DNA of 64,000 nt from Hermatobates lingyangjiaoensis (GCA_026182355.1 JAPFBL010000255.1:2852001-2916000); one strand, 5' to 3'; shown: positions 31,453-45,430, counted from the first letter of the stretch. A program made the numbers and translations. The notes: generated by a model not told the origin, from the letters alone.

Positions 31453-31915
31453 ATCACTAACGTACATAAAACGTTTCTCAGAGCAATTTGTAAGACATTT
31501 AAAGGTAGCAACATAAAAAGTGCTTATAAGTTAAAAAACAGTTTATATTCAAATACTTTATCGAAGACCAAAAAACCTATTAATAAATTCCTCTGTAGTA
31601 ATGTTATATATTCATCTTCATGTCACAATAGTGATGCAGTTTATATAGGCCAAAGCAATATTTAAAAGATAGGTTGATTCTATATTAGTATGATATTAAA
31701 TCAGAAAAACACGTTTTCTGCTTTTGTCCATCACTCAATTAATAATATGCATTAAATTTAATCTAGATGACACAAAGATTATAGATAATGAAAATAATCG
31801 AAATAAATGATAAATTAAATAAATAATTATGAAAGAAATGATTCACATTCAGAAAACTAAAGATGCATAAAAAACGGAAACTGATAACCTAAGTAAAATA
31901 GAGTTTATCAATTAG
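31453..31915 (+). pseudogene. PLE GIY-YIG endonuclease relic
   Basis: An open run from about 31453 reads NVHKTFLRAICKTFKGSN in the basic linker, then CSNVIYSSSC and AVYIGQSN, the paired GIY and YIG strands of the endonuclease, and stops right after. A shifted frame continues LKDRLI and YDIKSEKHVF, another KFNLDDTKII, and a third MKEMIHIQKTKDA, an in-frame stop, then TDNLSKIEFIN ending at the TAG at 31915. The order equals that of the intact 12 kb frame (VEGLSQSIRKVFKR, LIYAIKC, YYGETSR, EMLYIKK). At least three disruptions; non-functional. Confidence 0.8.
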
Positions 31916-32154
31916 TAATTAACAAAATGTTTATCCCTTCCAGTTTCTTTTCGATGCAGTTTTCAGTCCGTCTAGTTATCAAAATGTGATACAGAATGTT
32001 CGTAGAACTGTCGTTAAGAGCAGCACTGTAGTTTGATAAGAATACAACGGTCAGGTAGATTTTATTGCAATAGTAAAATATCATGGTAAAAATGTAATTC
32101 ATATGAGTAATGTAACTTAAATAGTTTTGCATTTTTCTGTAATTAATTTTTGTA

Positions 32155-32205
32155 TTCATGTAGTCCTGAAGATATCTACAAAAATAGACGAAATGTTGGC
32201 TTAAA
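32155..32205 (+). ncRNA. Hammerhead-like motif, group D, plus arm
   Basis: CTGAAGA at 32166-32172, TCTA/TAGA stem II around an A-rich loop, GAAA at 32190-32193. The palindrome has decayed to ATGTT. Confidence 0.45.
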
Positions 32206-32261
32206 GGTGCTTTACTGTTTGATGCTGGACAAAACATTGGATACATTGGATGTACATAAAT

Positions 32262-32312
32262 ATATATATATATAATAATATATATATCCACTTTTTCCAA
32301 TATATATATATA
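32262..32312. repeat. (TA)n-rich microsatellite
   Basis: Interrupted TA runs directly after the group D element and directly before a group B element. Confidence 0.9.
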
Positions 32313-32465
32313 AATGATCAAACCACAATATGAATTGGGAAAAAAAGACTAAAATCTTTCAACTATAACAAACGGTCTTCGTCAGAGTCACAAAACCTCA
32401 ACAACTTTCATATCGTGGTTTGATTATTGATTGTTATTTCACGAGTTTATGTGAAATCTTGTGTT
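32313..32465. mobile_element. Group B inverted pair, right arm truncated
   Basis: Left arm ATGATCAAACCACAATATGA, AAGACTAAAATCTTTCAAC and GGTCTTCGTCAGAGTC is almost complete. The right arm retains only CGTGGTTTGATTATTGATTG and the GTTATTTCACGAG ... TGTGAAATC end. Confidence 0.8.
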
Positions 32466-32468
32466 TAT

Positions 32469-32480
32469 GTATATATATAT

Positions 32481-32518
<38 letters not shown>

Positions 32519-32520
32519 TT
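32469..32520. repeat. (TA)n then (TG)n microsatellite
   Basis: TA run followed by a TG run of about 38 bases, right after the group B end. Confidence 0.95.
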
Positions 32521-35500
32521 GGTGTTTGTGCGTGCTGACAGCAAGGTATACCAAAAAAACAAAGAGTAATAAATTTTACATTTAAGTTCCTAGTAATCTT
32601 ATGACAAAATTTACTTTTTCAAGATAATTCATCTGAAAAAAAAATCGTTTTTTTGCGGTTTACTAGAAATTTTTCACTTTATTTTTATTACAATCGTTAC
32701 TGTTCTGGCATTAAAGTTGACATTTATTATATAAAGAGTTCAGTTTTTGTAAAAATGTTACTTCATTATCAAAAAGTGTTCTAGATCAGGAATAACTTTT
32801 AAATATATTTAAAACAAAATTTTTAGCAAATGAAATAAATTTAAATGTGCTTTGATTGGATTGATACAGATATTTAACAAAAAGCCTTGAAAAATGGATA
32901 ATAAATATTAAATCGAGGATGAATTGATTAAACTGATAGACATCAATCCAAAAGTTTGGCCTTTTTGTTAAGTAATGAGCTGTCAAAGAGACCTAAAGTC
33001 TACTTCTTCCAGCGCTCCTGGTGAGTGACGAATGGTTTCTTCTTGAAAAATCTTTAATAAACTTTATTAAAAATAACTCATCATTTAATTTAGAATAATG
33101 AATTAAATATTTATTTAAAAATGATAACTATTAATATTAATACTCATAACTCCAATTATTAATTCCCAGTCAAGATTATAGCAAATATTTTTTGTATTAT
33201 TTCAAAGTATTCCATTTAATATCTGAAAAATTGACCCAAAGTTTTTTCAGAAATTCAGAATACTGAAAATATATCAAGTCTACTTGGAATGTTTCTGTTG
33301 TATGTATTTATATGTGCGTTATTCAAAATTCATATGCGCTGTGTTTTGTTGTAAACAGTTTTTTTGCCTCTATTTTTGATTATTTTAACCCACTGTACTC
33401 CCAATAAGAACAATATTGGTAAGTTTAATAAAATATTGAAGTACGATTTCATATCGTGCCTACCTCTAAAACTGTAAGAGTTATTAGCGGTAAATGAATA
33501 AATACAAATGACAGTCAAATATAATGATTACAATATTTTAAATCAAATAACACAATGTAGTAATCTGAATTAGTATTAATTATTAAACTTTACTTCCTGT
33601 TATTTGTATTTGATGTATTTTCTTATGATATCATTTACTTCCTCCAAATTGTAAAAAAAAGTCAGAATGTAAAATTAGCCTTTGCCCTTTAAACTCACCT
33701 GTCAGGGATGTAAGTACTCTAAGCCAGCATTTTATTTCAACTTTCGTAAGTTTCAGATGCGTTATGTTTCATTCCATTGCATTTTATCGCATTGCTGAAA
33801 ATAACAACTATAAGTTAAAGAATTATAATTGTTAAAAATAATTCCTTCATAAATTCATAAAAGTATAGTCATAGCTAACCTTCTATATAATACTACGAAT
33901 TATATTGGTTTTTGTTTCAAGCTTAACTCCAATTGAAATTTTCTTGATATATAACGGAGATACTATAAATATAGAAATTACAGAAGGGTGGTGTTAGTAC
34001 AATAGCATTAAAGAATTTCTCAAATAATTTTTTTTTCATCATCTTGAAAATAAAGATTCCACTAATTAAATTCAGTATTAAGGCACCTCAAGCCTGATTT
34101 TTGTGTTGTATTGCTTCTTACAAAAATGGAAAATTATTGAAAATGTTTATCACTTTATAGAGACATCTATAAAAATTTATAAAATTACAAGTTTTTATGG
34201 TGATCAAATTCGGAAAAAAAATATCCCCAATCTTGATATAAAGTATCACAAAATGCCTTTTTCTTGACTGCTTAATAATATTGCCCGGAACCAGAAATGT
34301 CCTTTCTTTATGATGGACCATACAGCTGAAATTTTGTGCAAATCCTTTAAGAAGTCCCACTTGTAAACTATTTCCAAAAGTCATTACTCGCACATATCCA
34401 GACATTGTGAAAAAAAAGAGTCAAAAACAGCTTCAAGAGAACTAAAACAAATATATATATGAAAATGTTAACATTGTTTTTTCAAGATCACTATATTTAG
34501 CTATGGCACATAATGAGCGTTATATAAGCCATTCAAAAAACTAATGCTGAACACTTTTTAGTCTTTAAATTCATAGTTAACAAATTTTAATTTGTTATAA
34601 ATGGTGGCTTCCTTTCGAATTGAGGTTAGTTCATAGCCTTAATCATGTTGTTTGTAGTCATTGCATAGGGTGTTTATACGGAATAGTTGTACTTAAAGTT
34701 TAATAAAACTGATGGTTTAATTCCATTTACATATACATATACAAATATTAGAGGCCAGACAAAAATAATAGGATATTACCCTGAGCAAACAGGACAGTGC
34801 CCACGTATTGTTTTATTTTCATGTCCTCACCTTATTTATTAATTCATTTTTTTTTTGCAAATCAAATATAACGCATACGTAATCTACTTTGCAATTTGTT
34901 TACATTTTAAAAATAATGCTACTAAAATATAAGCACAGGGGAAGTTTGTTGTTGTATTTCTTTAATTCTCCCTAATAACAATAAACTTTCAACTTTTTTT
35001 TAACAATACTATTATTGCGTTAATTTTATATGTAAGATTTCATCTTTTCCTGATAAACAGCATGACCTGCATCACAGTATAAACTTTTAGAACCCGCTAA
35101 CCACAAGTACGCACAGACTCATCAATAATAAATTCATTGATTAAGCGGTGAGAATCAAGCTTTGAAAAGTTATCGTGATTTATGTATATTAAGTTAAATA
35201 GAATAAAAATAAATACTGTACATTAGAGTTCGTAGATTATTTAAATATTTTTTTAAATATCTTAGTTTTAAGAGTATAATGCGAATTAATTGCAAATTGA
35301 GATTGACTTTTCACGAACACTATCTTTCAGGATAATTACATTATTTATTAAAACTATAATCCTTTCCACAGTTTATAAATTTTATGCTATTTATTTTATA
35401 CTTTCTCTTCATTCATTTACTATATTTACCATGTTTACCTGGTTTACAATATTTACCTGAAAAAATGAAAATATATTATTTTCATTGTTTTGTGAATTAT

Positions 35501-35695
35501 TTAATATTAAATTGAATAAGAGAAAGGACTTTTGAAAAAAGCTTTACTTGTACTTTTTTGAATTTCCAAATTTTCTTTTATTTCAACATAATCGTGAAAA
35601 AATAAATTGAATTTGAATGAATCAAGACTGGGACATTTTGTTTATATCTATATTATATTTGGAATAGTAACATTTTGAAGTTACAAACCACGGTA
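32521..35695. other. A+T-rich sequence without a gene
   Basis: Chance frames only. A 95-codon minus frame at 34118-34405 has no motif I recognise and lies in otherwise noncoding-looking DNA, so I do not call it. Confidence 0.45.
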
Positions 35696-35945
35696 TCTTT
35701 CTTACTGTTCACATTCATAGAAGAAGACACGACTGACGGGTAAAGAAGAGGATAGAATGATAGGAGGCGTTGCTTGTTGGCTGTTGGCAGGCGCATAGTG
35801 GTGGGGGAAGGCAAACCTGGGTGCAGGCCCTCCAGTCGGGTCTCAGACCTTCCTTGAGTACGGTCTATGATTCATAGCGCTCTCGTATACGGAGCCCGAG
35901 ACACGTCAAAACCCGCTTCTCTTACATCCTTCTTTTCTTGATTTG
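35696..35945. other. G+C-richer island, possible conserved noncoding element
   Basis: Contains GGAGGCGTTGCTTGTTGGC, GGCAGGCGCATAGTGGTGGG and TCCAGTCGGGTCTCAGACC. No long frame on either strand. Unlike the surrounding DNA in composition; role unknown. Confidence 0.3.
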
Positions 35946-38900
35946 AAACTATATTTATGAATTTCTTCGGCTTGTGATAATTCAGACTCATGAGTGACTA
36001 ATATTACATGTGATCTGGACTATCAGTTTGGATAAAAAAGGATTCTCTATTTCTTGATAAGTAAGTTCATCTGATCAAAATAAATTATTACTATTAGACC
36101 TATTTTATTTGTCTATATTGATAATTGCATATATATAAAATGGACATATTAATGTTAAAAACTTTTACTAGAATAAACATTACGTTTTTACACCCAAGTC
36201 AATACAAAACTACAATATTCATTTAAATTCTATTCATCAAATTAAAATTTATGCCCTATAAATATTTTGTTTTTTTTTTTAAATTATTTTCAATGAACAT
36301 CAAAGAAACTATGTATGTTCGACTTTCCATATATATACATACTATTCACAGTAGGAAAATAATTCATCAAATGAACAAAAAAAAAGTACAGTGTGTACAC
36401 ATGACCAGAAAGTTTTTACTGTTAACAATATTTGCAAAAACAATACCTATGAATATGTTAATTTTTGTTTATATATATTTCTTCACTGAGTGAAGAGTCG
36501 ATGTCTTTTATTATTAGTTTTTGTGTAGGTCTACACGAAAAGTGATCTCAAAACTTATCGCAGGGTACAAAATTTACCTATATATGCAAATAACATATAT
36601 GTTTAGTGACTAGTTTTTCTAAAAGGTTCTGCTACCATGTCTTGAATTATTCTTTCAATTATGTGACTTTCCTCCGTAAATTCATTTGTAGAAGTGTACA
36701 TTGTTCCTCTTAATGAGGGAGTTAATAAATTAAGAAGAATACACAGTCCGATAAATCTAGAATAGAAATGTTTCTAAGAATATGACATATGCAGGTAGTT
36801 GTTCTTTTGTTATAAGATTTAAGTGTTATTACAAGAATAAAAGGTGTTCATGAACGAGGAAGGAAAGTCGCTCCATGGATACTGGTTGTATTTTTTCGTA
36901 TTTAAGTAAGCCATGAATCATTCAAAACAAGTCTGTATAAGGGTGAATGACTTTGTATCGTAAGCCTGCGTTTCATTTATCTAATGGCTATCGGCTAAAT
37001 AACTGAACTCAACATATTTCATACAATGTGTGGTTATTCGTCGTAATTGTTCGCTAAAGCTCTCTTATGAGGAATGTGAGAAACATCTTCTGCTGTTAAC
37101 AGATTTAATGGCATATTTTTGTCTTGATTTGCCAGAGCAAGAGATTTTATTCTGAGTTTGTCAATTTTGTTCTTTGTTTTCCGTTTATTAATGCTTGAAT
37201 AGACATTTATTTTACACTTGCATTTTTCAGTTTTGTTTTTTAATTCTTTATATACTGATTCAAAACTCCGTTATGGCAACTGAATGCGATAGTATAGTCA
37301 TTCGCTAAAAACATATTTTTATCATCATTTCGTATTTTATTTGAACCAAGAACTATTAAGTTTGACACAGAAAGTTGCCGAAGTTAAATTATCATTATCC
37401 AAAGTGCAATAGATTTCTCTTTTCCGGGTTGAAGGTCAAAGGGTTGACAAAATGACCTCTAAACTCAAAAGAGATTCCTATTCTTACCTTATTTACCTTA
37501 CCTGATGATTTACGCTTGTTTTTAAACATTTTAAACATCAAAAATGCTAAGTATTTGAAATACTCACCATTTATATACTATGAAAATGGTTTAATTATAA
37601 TAAATGCAAATAATTCTTTTATTCTCAAAAACACATTGATTTATTCAAGATTTCATTTCTATTGATTTTTAAACAGCTTTGATTCTGAAAAGTTTAGAGA
37701 TCTGCGGTGAAACACAGATAATATCAGTCTTTATTAACTGAAGGTCTTTTAAGCACTTTGGTTGACTTATCTACATGAGTCATATGCTTAAACTATAAAA
37801 GAATGCCCTTGATTTATTTACATCTTGACATTTATTTAAGATTTGGCTTGTAACATTCGTTTTCAACGTAAAACTTGTAAATAATCAATGTATATCATAC
37901 ATAGTTCAGCATGAATCAAACGTTCATAGTAATTTTGTTTTTGACATTTCTTTTAATTTAGGGCTCCTTACAAAAGTGTGAGTAAAATAAATTCGTGGTA
38001 ATTGTTTAAATTTCCAACCTAACCCATTAAAAACTACTTTATTTAAGCATTTCAAAATAATTAAAAATTTATGTGAGGAAGCATATCAAAGAACTTGTAT
38101 CTTCATTCAACGGGAATTTTTCGCGTCATTGTGATAACTTGAAAAACTAACTTCTTTTCTTTCTTTTAACATCTTTATTTACAAATATACAACTACACAT
38201 ATTTTGCGTAACAACCATATATAGTAAGAGATTACTCAATAACTTCGATGCACATTAGTAAAGAATGAAACTACTGGTTCAACTTTTCACTTTATCGTAG
38301 TAGTAGTTCCCTCAGCCATCTTCTCTTGAGTCGTCTTGCGGGATTCTGGGATGGTGAAGAGCAAGCAAGGATTTGTACAAATGGATTGGGTGAGAGGAAG
38401 ATTGTTGTGAAATGACTTATAACGATCAAGAGCTAAATTTTGATTGAATGGAATTTTTAGGTCTTTATGAAGGGTGTAGTTTCTAACGTAATAAGGAGAA
38501 CTTTTCTTGTAGTAAATTCTGGTGCTTGACTATGACCCGCCGTATAAGGTGTGCTCCTCTTGTGATTACTAGTTTATGTATTTATTTACTTGTAAAATAA
38601 TGATTATATTGAAATGTAAATTTACGCTATCTTTTGTAATTTCAAAATTAATGTTGTAAGTATTTTTTATCGTAAGTAAATTTCGAAATAGCAGGGAATT
38701 TTGAGAATTAATATAGACAAGTGGGAAGCAATATGTTTCAATTACTGGTAATAATACTGACAGCGAATGTGGCTTTGAGCGGAATTCTCTTCAAGTCTGC
38801 TGGGGAGGATGTTAAATTGAGTAGAGGGAAAGTGAGTTTCTCACAATATAATTACTAATTAATCTTTGCTGCTCCTATAACCGAATTAAAGGGATTTTAT

Positions 38901-41865
38901 ACAGATGAAGAATAAAACAATGGTAAACCGGAATTAAATAAATACAAGTTTAATTAAATGAGAATCCTATAAGAAAAGTAGAGTTGAATTAATTGGGTCC
39001 AGGGTCTGCCCTTAGTTTTAAACTCCTTAATTTCTTCCTGACCTTTTTTTTGCGCAAAAAAACATTAGTAGGGTTTTAAAATGCGTTTGTTTCTTTTTAT
39101 AGGTTTGAAGTTGTTATATATTATCATCGTATACCTTCTGCGAATAAGCTCAGTTAAGTTGAAGTAAGTCATAAACCATTTTATTGGCTTCTAAAAATAG
39201 AAATCAGTAGTTGGGCTTATAATAAAGTGCTTACACGTATATGCATTAAAGAAAATTAAGAATTAATCGATCATAAGATCAGATAAGACAGTGAAAGTTG
39301 CGATGTCTTGTTGATGAGAGATTTGTTAGAACAATTTAGAAATTTGTGAGAACTCACCATATAGGAGTGATATTTTCCCATGGAAAAAGGAAAATACCTA
39401 AGCCGACAAGTGCAAATACAAGAGCTCATTATACCAAAAATAAATAACATTAAAAAAATAAAAACTTATATAAATTAATATCAGTTATTTATATGTAACA
39501 GAAGATGAAGTTGAGAATTTCACCTACCGGATGAATTTTTTTTATAACCGGAAGTTTTATTTTAATTTCATTAGCCATTTCAGCTGCGCACTGTAAAAAT
39601 TCAGCTGCGCAGATTAGTGGTGAAATGTTAAATGGTCTTCATGGTTTGAAGTCCTCTGAACATATTTTTCATATCCACGGGATGGTATGTGATTGCGTGT
39701 ATCTGTGTGTGTGTTCGTGATCTATTTGTAGGAACTTACTACGCTACGTGTGGCTGGATGATTGAAAATGAAATCTGACACATAAAAACAAAAACTATTT
39801 TTTTCTCAATACAGATCATATTGGTTTGGAATTCCTACTTCACACCTTTACAATAGTTACAAGTTGAGTCAAAAGTAACTTCCACTTAGGGTTTGGAGTT
39901 TATGTTGTCCGGGTTTGAGTCCGAAAGGTATATATCGTCACTTAGTGACTCATTTTAATTTTTTTTTTTATATTTAAGCTTGACCATCTTGGTTCGGTAC
40001 TGCTGAAGAAATGTGCAGTTCTGAATAAACTGCTATAACCAATCGAGAGGAAGAAATTACTTCTTTCAATTTTTGCTTGGAGGCATGTCCAGTTTAACCA
40101 AATAAACCTTTTCGACTCAATTGACTTTTAATATAGTTATAGAAATAAAATACACGTCAATGAACAAGGTATTGAAAGACGCTTAAATTTATAACTGCCG
40201 ACTTATGAAAACCTACTGGAAATACAGAAACATTTCAAGAAAAAGTCTATGCCTTTTAAAAAAGCCATGTAGAAAAATTGACAGCAATACTTCACTTTAT
40301 CCTGGCTTTTTAATATTCCAATCTTTACACAGACATCTTGTAGAACATTTTGAATGAGAAAAATATAAGAAAATATTTTTTTTCTTTTAAAACCCTATAG
40401 AAAGTAATATGGATCAACTACCTACCAGTATGATTGTAATATTATAACATCCGTGCGTTTATTATTTAATTAATATTAATTTAACATTTATGACTGACAC
40501 GATTAGTATGATCATATAAAGATTTGAGAGAATCTCAAATGATAACTATACGTGGATGGCTTCAGCCTGTCCTGTACATGTACTCGTTTTGGGCGTTATT
40601 AAAATAGATTTAATAATTTTTGTGAATTTAAGATATAGATTTTTGTAAGGATTGAAATTTACCTGATATTAAACATGAATATTAACAAAAAAAGTATGAT
40701 GGATTGGGGATTACTTCACATTGGAAAGTAAATGAAATAAATAATGGTGTAAAAAATCACATACTTCCCAGAAAAATTCATTGAAACTTTAATCATCAGA
40801 TTTAATTAATGTCTCAACAAGTTTCGTTTTAGAGGTTTTTTTGTTCGATTCAACGTTTTTTATTTTTCACCTTGTTCAATATTGACCTCCCCGCTTCCAT
40901 CATATCGTTAAAGTAAAGCTATTGTATCTTGAACATATAGACTTTCAGATTTTGCTAGCTTTTTACTTTTTTAGGTGCACTGAATCAGTTTCTTATATGA
41001 TTAATATGATGTTTGAACGTACGTGTGCGGGTATACAAATGTGCTAAATATCGCGACTACTCTAAAAGTGGCATCGTTTGGCACATGTTAGTTGAAAATG
41101 TCACACATGTAGTCCTTTGTGTCAAAATGTATCGAATTTCTTCAAGGGAAAGGTAATGGATGTAACAAATAACAACAGTAATATTTATTTTGCTCTTCTT
41201 AATACCCTGGATAATAACCACCGCAAATATATTTCTTCACAGTAATGTTATTATTATCCCAGGGTTCAATATGATTAGTTTATTAGCATCTCAGTTCGTT
41301 TTAAAATTAGAACAATAAATTTATTGAAATAATTTTTATTTTAGGATGATTAATTGCACAAATTGCATCTAGAAGAGACATTATTTGAAATAAAATGTAC
41401 TACATAAGATTTAATTTCAAAGAAATAATTCTTTTGAAACAACCCTTAATTGAAATTACATTTCAAGTAATTTATTATAATCTTATAATCTCTCTCAAGG
41501 GATAACCAAAACAAATGGACAATATAATTAACCTGCTCCCCCCTCCCCCTCAAATACATTTGGAGATTATAATGCCTATTGTGTAGTTTATATCTCTATA
41601 TCTTAAGATAACTTTATCTTAAGTTTAGACTTTATAGTAAGTAAGGTGTAGTACATTCAATGAGTTGTAAATCTAAGTTATGAGATATGATTTTTTGCTT
41701 AGTTTGTGATTGGTAGTTTTAATTGAAATTGTAGGATTTAAACTGTACTTATGTTACCTTTCCGTGTTCATTTTTTAATCAGAGCCATTCACAAGATGTC
41801 ACTCTCCAAGTATTATGCTACTTTAATTGATTGAATTAATTTTTCATTATTCCTGATAGTAGGTT
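35946..41865. other. Long A+T-rich stretch without a gene
   Basis: Nearly 6 kb without a supported gene. A short hairpin lies at about 41203-41268 (CCCTGGATAATAAC and, inverted, GTTATTATTATCCCAGGG, with a loop of about 32 bases). A 60-base patch near 39900 holds a B-box-like GGTTTGAGTCC without a matching A box. Confidence 0.45.
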
Positions 41866-41905
41866 TACTTATAATAATGTTGAATGCAGGCCACTCCAAA
41901 TGCTT
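41866..41905 (+). mobile_element. 3'-end fragment of repeat family T
   Basis: GGTTTACTTATAATAATG followed by TTGAATGCAGGCCACTCCAA matches the end of the family T copy at 30222-30260. Confidence 0.6.
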
Positions 41906-42401
41906 TACTTATTGCAAGTGAACTTCAAGTTTTTTTCCTTTTAACTAATTATTTATACTTTGTTTAAGCTGCTATATAATTAATTATTCTTGTTATACTT
42001 ACTTGTGTAAGTAAAGGAGAGTAATTTGATGTAAGAATGTGTCTAATGAGCTCACTTTTAATGAGACGTCCATGGTACTTGAAGTAGATTATGTTAATAA
42101 CTTTCAGTGTTAATTATTTATTTAAGAATTATATTGATTTTTCCGGCAGAGAGAAAATAAACTGATTTAAAAATAACATTTCCATTTAAACAATTTGTTA
42201 AGTGACTTTATTTGAACTGAATGTATGTATTAGTTTTTTATCTTTGCAGATATAGAGGCTGATACCAAAAGAGTATATTAACACAATATACTTACGAAAT
42301 CATTTTTTTAAGTTTAGTTTAAAAATGAAATCAAATCTGTAGTTTTTTTTATTGTTTCGAAAGTATTGTTTTCAATAAGACAATTTACTTATAAAAACAA
42401 T

Positions 42402-42440
42402 AAGTTTTAGTGATAATGTGTCTAGTTATCACTAAAACTT
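42402..42440. repeat. Perfect 15-bp hairpin
   Basis: AAGTTTTAGTGATAA at 42402-42416 pairs exactly with TTATCACTAAAACTT at 42426-42440 around a 9-base loop. No U-tract or neighbouring gene, so its meaning is open. Confidence 0.9.
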
Positions 42441-43454
42441 GATGATAATGATTATTACTATTAACAGGATCATCAACAAAATGAAACATTGCTTGATTCT
42501 TCTCAATGGCTGCTTACTTTTGAAAACTGTTGTATGGTTCTTAGCGTAGTCTTTATCTGAATCCCCATGATAACGTGTATACTGGAGTGAGTTCATATGA
42601 TGCAAATTCCATTAACATCGGGATAGCGCTATGTTCCTCTCCATTTTGTTTAAAATTGTACTAATATAACTATTATTATTTAGTTTTCTCAATCAGGTTC
42701 ATTTGATTTGAACTGTGATCAGCTATCACCGAGAGAATGTCCATGAAAACGATATATAATGTACCAAGTGATTCCAATTCCATTGCTAGTGCTATCAGCC
42801 GTGGCTGAGCAACATCGGATTCCAGTTAAAATCAGGTATTGGCAATATAATTCAATGGGTTCAGTTTATTATAGTTTGAATTTATGGCAAATATTTGCAA
42901 GATTAGGTAATCTTATAATTACTTAATGTAGTATATATTTTTTGGAAGCCGGTTGTACTGACGTTAATAAATTTTATAATTCGAAGATGAGAAGAGAAAA
43001 AATATAAGCAAATTAAGTGATTATTTTTAAAAATCTGCTACAATAATACTGAAATGAAAACATCTGTTTATATACTATCTTCTAGGAGACCCCACCCCAC
43101 CCCTAATGTTTCAACGCTATCTGGAACATTTGTAGTTTAGTAAGCAATCTAACCTGCAAGATTGTTACTGGGCCGGGATGGGGCTAGAACATTTTGAAAA
43201 GTTATTTTAAGTCCATATTGAACATGAGTTAACAAAGTACAGAACTACTGAATTTAGGAACTAGCCAGCCGATTCAAAGATAGCTTTAAAGTGTCTGGCC
43301 TGAGGTTAGGCTCCTCTTACAGTCTCCTTAACTCTTGCATATCCTTTGTCTTAGCTCCACAATATTATTTCCTTCTCCTACAAACTTCTAATTTAAATGT
43401 TAACAACTTCATAAGGTCATTTTTCCTGCTTCTGCTTATTATACTACTTTACAT

Positions 43455-44470
43455 TTTTACTTTACTATAAGTAAAGTATAGTGATCGTGAAAAAATTCGA
43501 TCTCGAGATATTCACGGAATTGTATGTTTCGGGTCCCAGAAGTCGTTTTATGATGTTTTCTCGATGATGTCTATGAGTGTTAGCATTGCTAACATGATGA
43601 TGAGGCTGAGTGTGTTAGCATTGCTTGTTACCACGCAATCGTAAGCAAAAGATATGATCCAGAATCTTTGATGGATCAAGTTGATATTTTACACAGGAAT
43701 GTGTAACCATATGTATTACCATATATTTTGGTAAGTGGCTAATTACCAATATATTTTTTCTCAATATATATTTATACCAAACTTATAACAGAGTATAGCA
43801 CATGAGAAAAAATAACATTCGCTCAGAGTAAATTGGTTTTTTATGATTTCTGACTATGGGAAAGAAAAGTGAGTTTTTAAAGAACTCTAGCATGCTATAA
43901 AATTTTCTTTATAATAATTTGATAAAAGGCCAAAAATGTAGAACATTATTCATAATTTAATTAATTATAATTAATTAATTAAAAAATTACTAATTAATTA
44001 AAAATAACTAATGAAATTATCCTACGTCTTAATTTAAAAATTATCCGAAATCGAAATTTTTTCTTACACATTTTTGACATTTCAGACAAAAACTTTGTAA
44101 TGTTTTTAAAATACTAAAAATATTTTCAAGTTCTAAATGGGAAACTTTGTCTTAAGTATTAAATGTAGAAGGAGGTCATATAAACTATGTAATTGGAGCA
44201 AAAGCCATGCTCTCGTGTAGGAAATTATTTTGTATAAGCAAATTTTCACTTAGGCTTTTCATAATGTTATTACTGCTGTAGTTGTACTAATGATTGTATA
44301 TCCATTAATTGTGTGACATACAAAAAAGGCTTATCTATTGATAAGTGGATAAATCACTATGTACTACCTCAGGAATGAAAGACTAATAAACATCTCCCAT
44401 TCAGACGATTATATTAAGCTTAAATGAGACATATATTATATACCCAAGAAGATATTAAGTTTATTTTTAA
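43455..44470 (+). mobile_element. Repeat family T, internally deleted copy
   Basis: Begins TTTACTATAAGTAAAG, GATCGTGAAAAAATTCGATC; continues GTTAGCATTGCTTGTTACC, lacks much of the middle of the 28.5 kb copy, then resumes with AATGTAGAAGGAGGTCA, the small reading frame (44207) and CATCTCCCATT. It ends in AAGATATTAAGTTTA without the closing inverted repeat. Confidence 0.7.
44207..44281 (+). pseudogene. Small membrane-segment frame of family T, broken
   Basis: Reads MLSCRKLFCISKFSLRLF and then leaves the ancestral frame through a one-base deletion, ending at TAG after 24 codons. The hydrophobic stretch ITAVVI of the 29960 copy can still be read in the shifted frame. Confidence 0.4.
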
Positions 44471-44474
44471 TTTG

Positions 44475-45430
44475 TTATTGTTGTAATAATAGGAAAATTA
44501 TTTTAAGCCAATAGCGCTATCAATTAATATGAACTTAGAATATAAAGAAAATGCTTGCACTAAACTTATGCTAAACTTTTTACTTTAATTGCTCTATTTC
44601 TTACTTTATTGCACTGAACTTGCATCAGTGAAAGAAAGGAAACCTCAAAAATATCATTTGGTTTTGATGAAAACAAGACGCAATTATTAAGATGTAGTGG
44701 GGGTAGTTTTCTCAGTGGAATGAATGTAAGCGAACTTTTGGACCCTAAAGTTAGATACATGTCTGAACACGTCAGTTGCCTTCGCGCTTCGCCTGACAGA
44801 ACAGAACAAAATTACGTCTCATCATGCTAAGGTATGCCTATTTGTTCATAGATCATGTCCAATGATATTATTTTTCATCATTTTATTTATACATACCTCC
44901 ACATACATTGAAAAGAATATTTTATGTACTATACCTGTATTAAAAGTTAAATGGAAGTTAATTCCATTCTTTTTTATCCATCAATATCAAACAAAAAAGT
45001 ATTGGTTCATGTAAATTATAGTGTAAAAATATTTATAAAGCTAATCTAAAATAATTTGTTTGAAATACTTAAATAAAATTGTTTACAATGCAATTAACAA
45101 TGCATAATTTAATTTTTTGGTCCAGTTGTTTTATATTATTTTAGTAAGCAATGGTAATGAGCTAGTTTATCCCCTCAACACATTTCATGTTACTTTTCAA
45201 CTACTCACTAATTACAGTTTCACTTCTATTAATTATGATTTGTAAATATGTTTCTGAAATTTACTTATTTAGAGTGTAGATCTATAGGACTGTAGATTGT
45301 GGACTGCAGTGTGTACGCAAGCATTTCGATACAATAATACTTTGATCGCATGTACAATATTAGACTTACAGAATCTTATAATGCATATCCCTTTAAAAAA
45401 CTTGATTTGGAAATTTTAATCCGGAATACA
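44475..45430. other. A+T-rich sequence without a gene
   Basis: Nothing recognisable. A 64-codon minus frame at 44566-44760 has no motif. Confidence 0.5.

Larger units (their letters stand above)
30735..32235. mobile_element. Penelope-like element with inverted terminal repeats (group D)
   Basis: Arms at about 30735-31055 (minus) and 31935-32235 (plus) are imperfect reverse complements. Shared blocks include GAATGTTCGTAGAACTG, AGCACTGTAGTTTGATAAG, CTGTAATTAATTTTTG and TTTAAAGGTG. Both arms carry hammerhead-like cores. Between them a plus-strand GIY-YIG relic is readable. The arms are clearly diverged, so the insertion is old compared with the one at 10.4-13.0 kb. Confidence 0.8.

Noticed and set aside
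31908..32321. 137-codon minus frame
   Set aside because: It is the antisense of the PLE arm and a TA run (repeated Ile-Tyr); the real coding relic is on the plus strand just upstream.
34118..34405. 95-codon minus frame
   Set aside because: No motif or relative in the window; isolated in noncoding-looking DNA.
39895..39935. A tRNA-like B box (GGTTTGAGTCC) marking a SINE
   Set aside because: No A box at the right distance, no acceptor stem and no second copy in the window.
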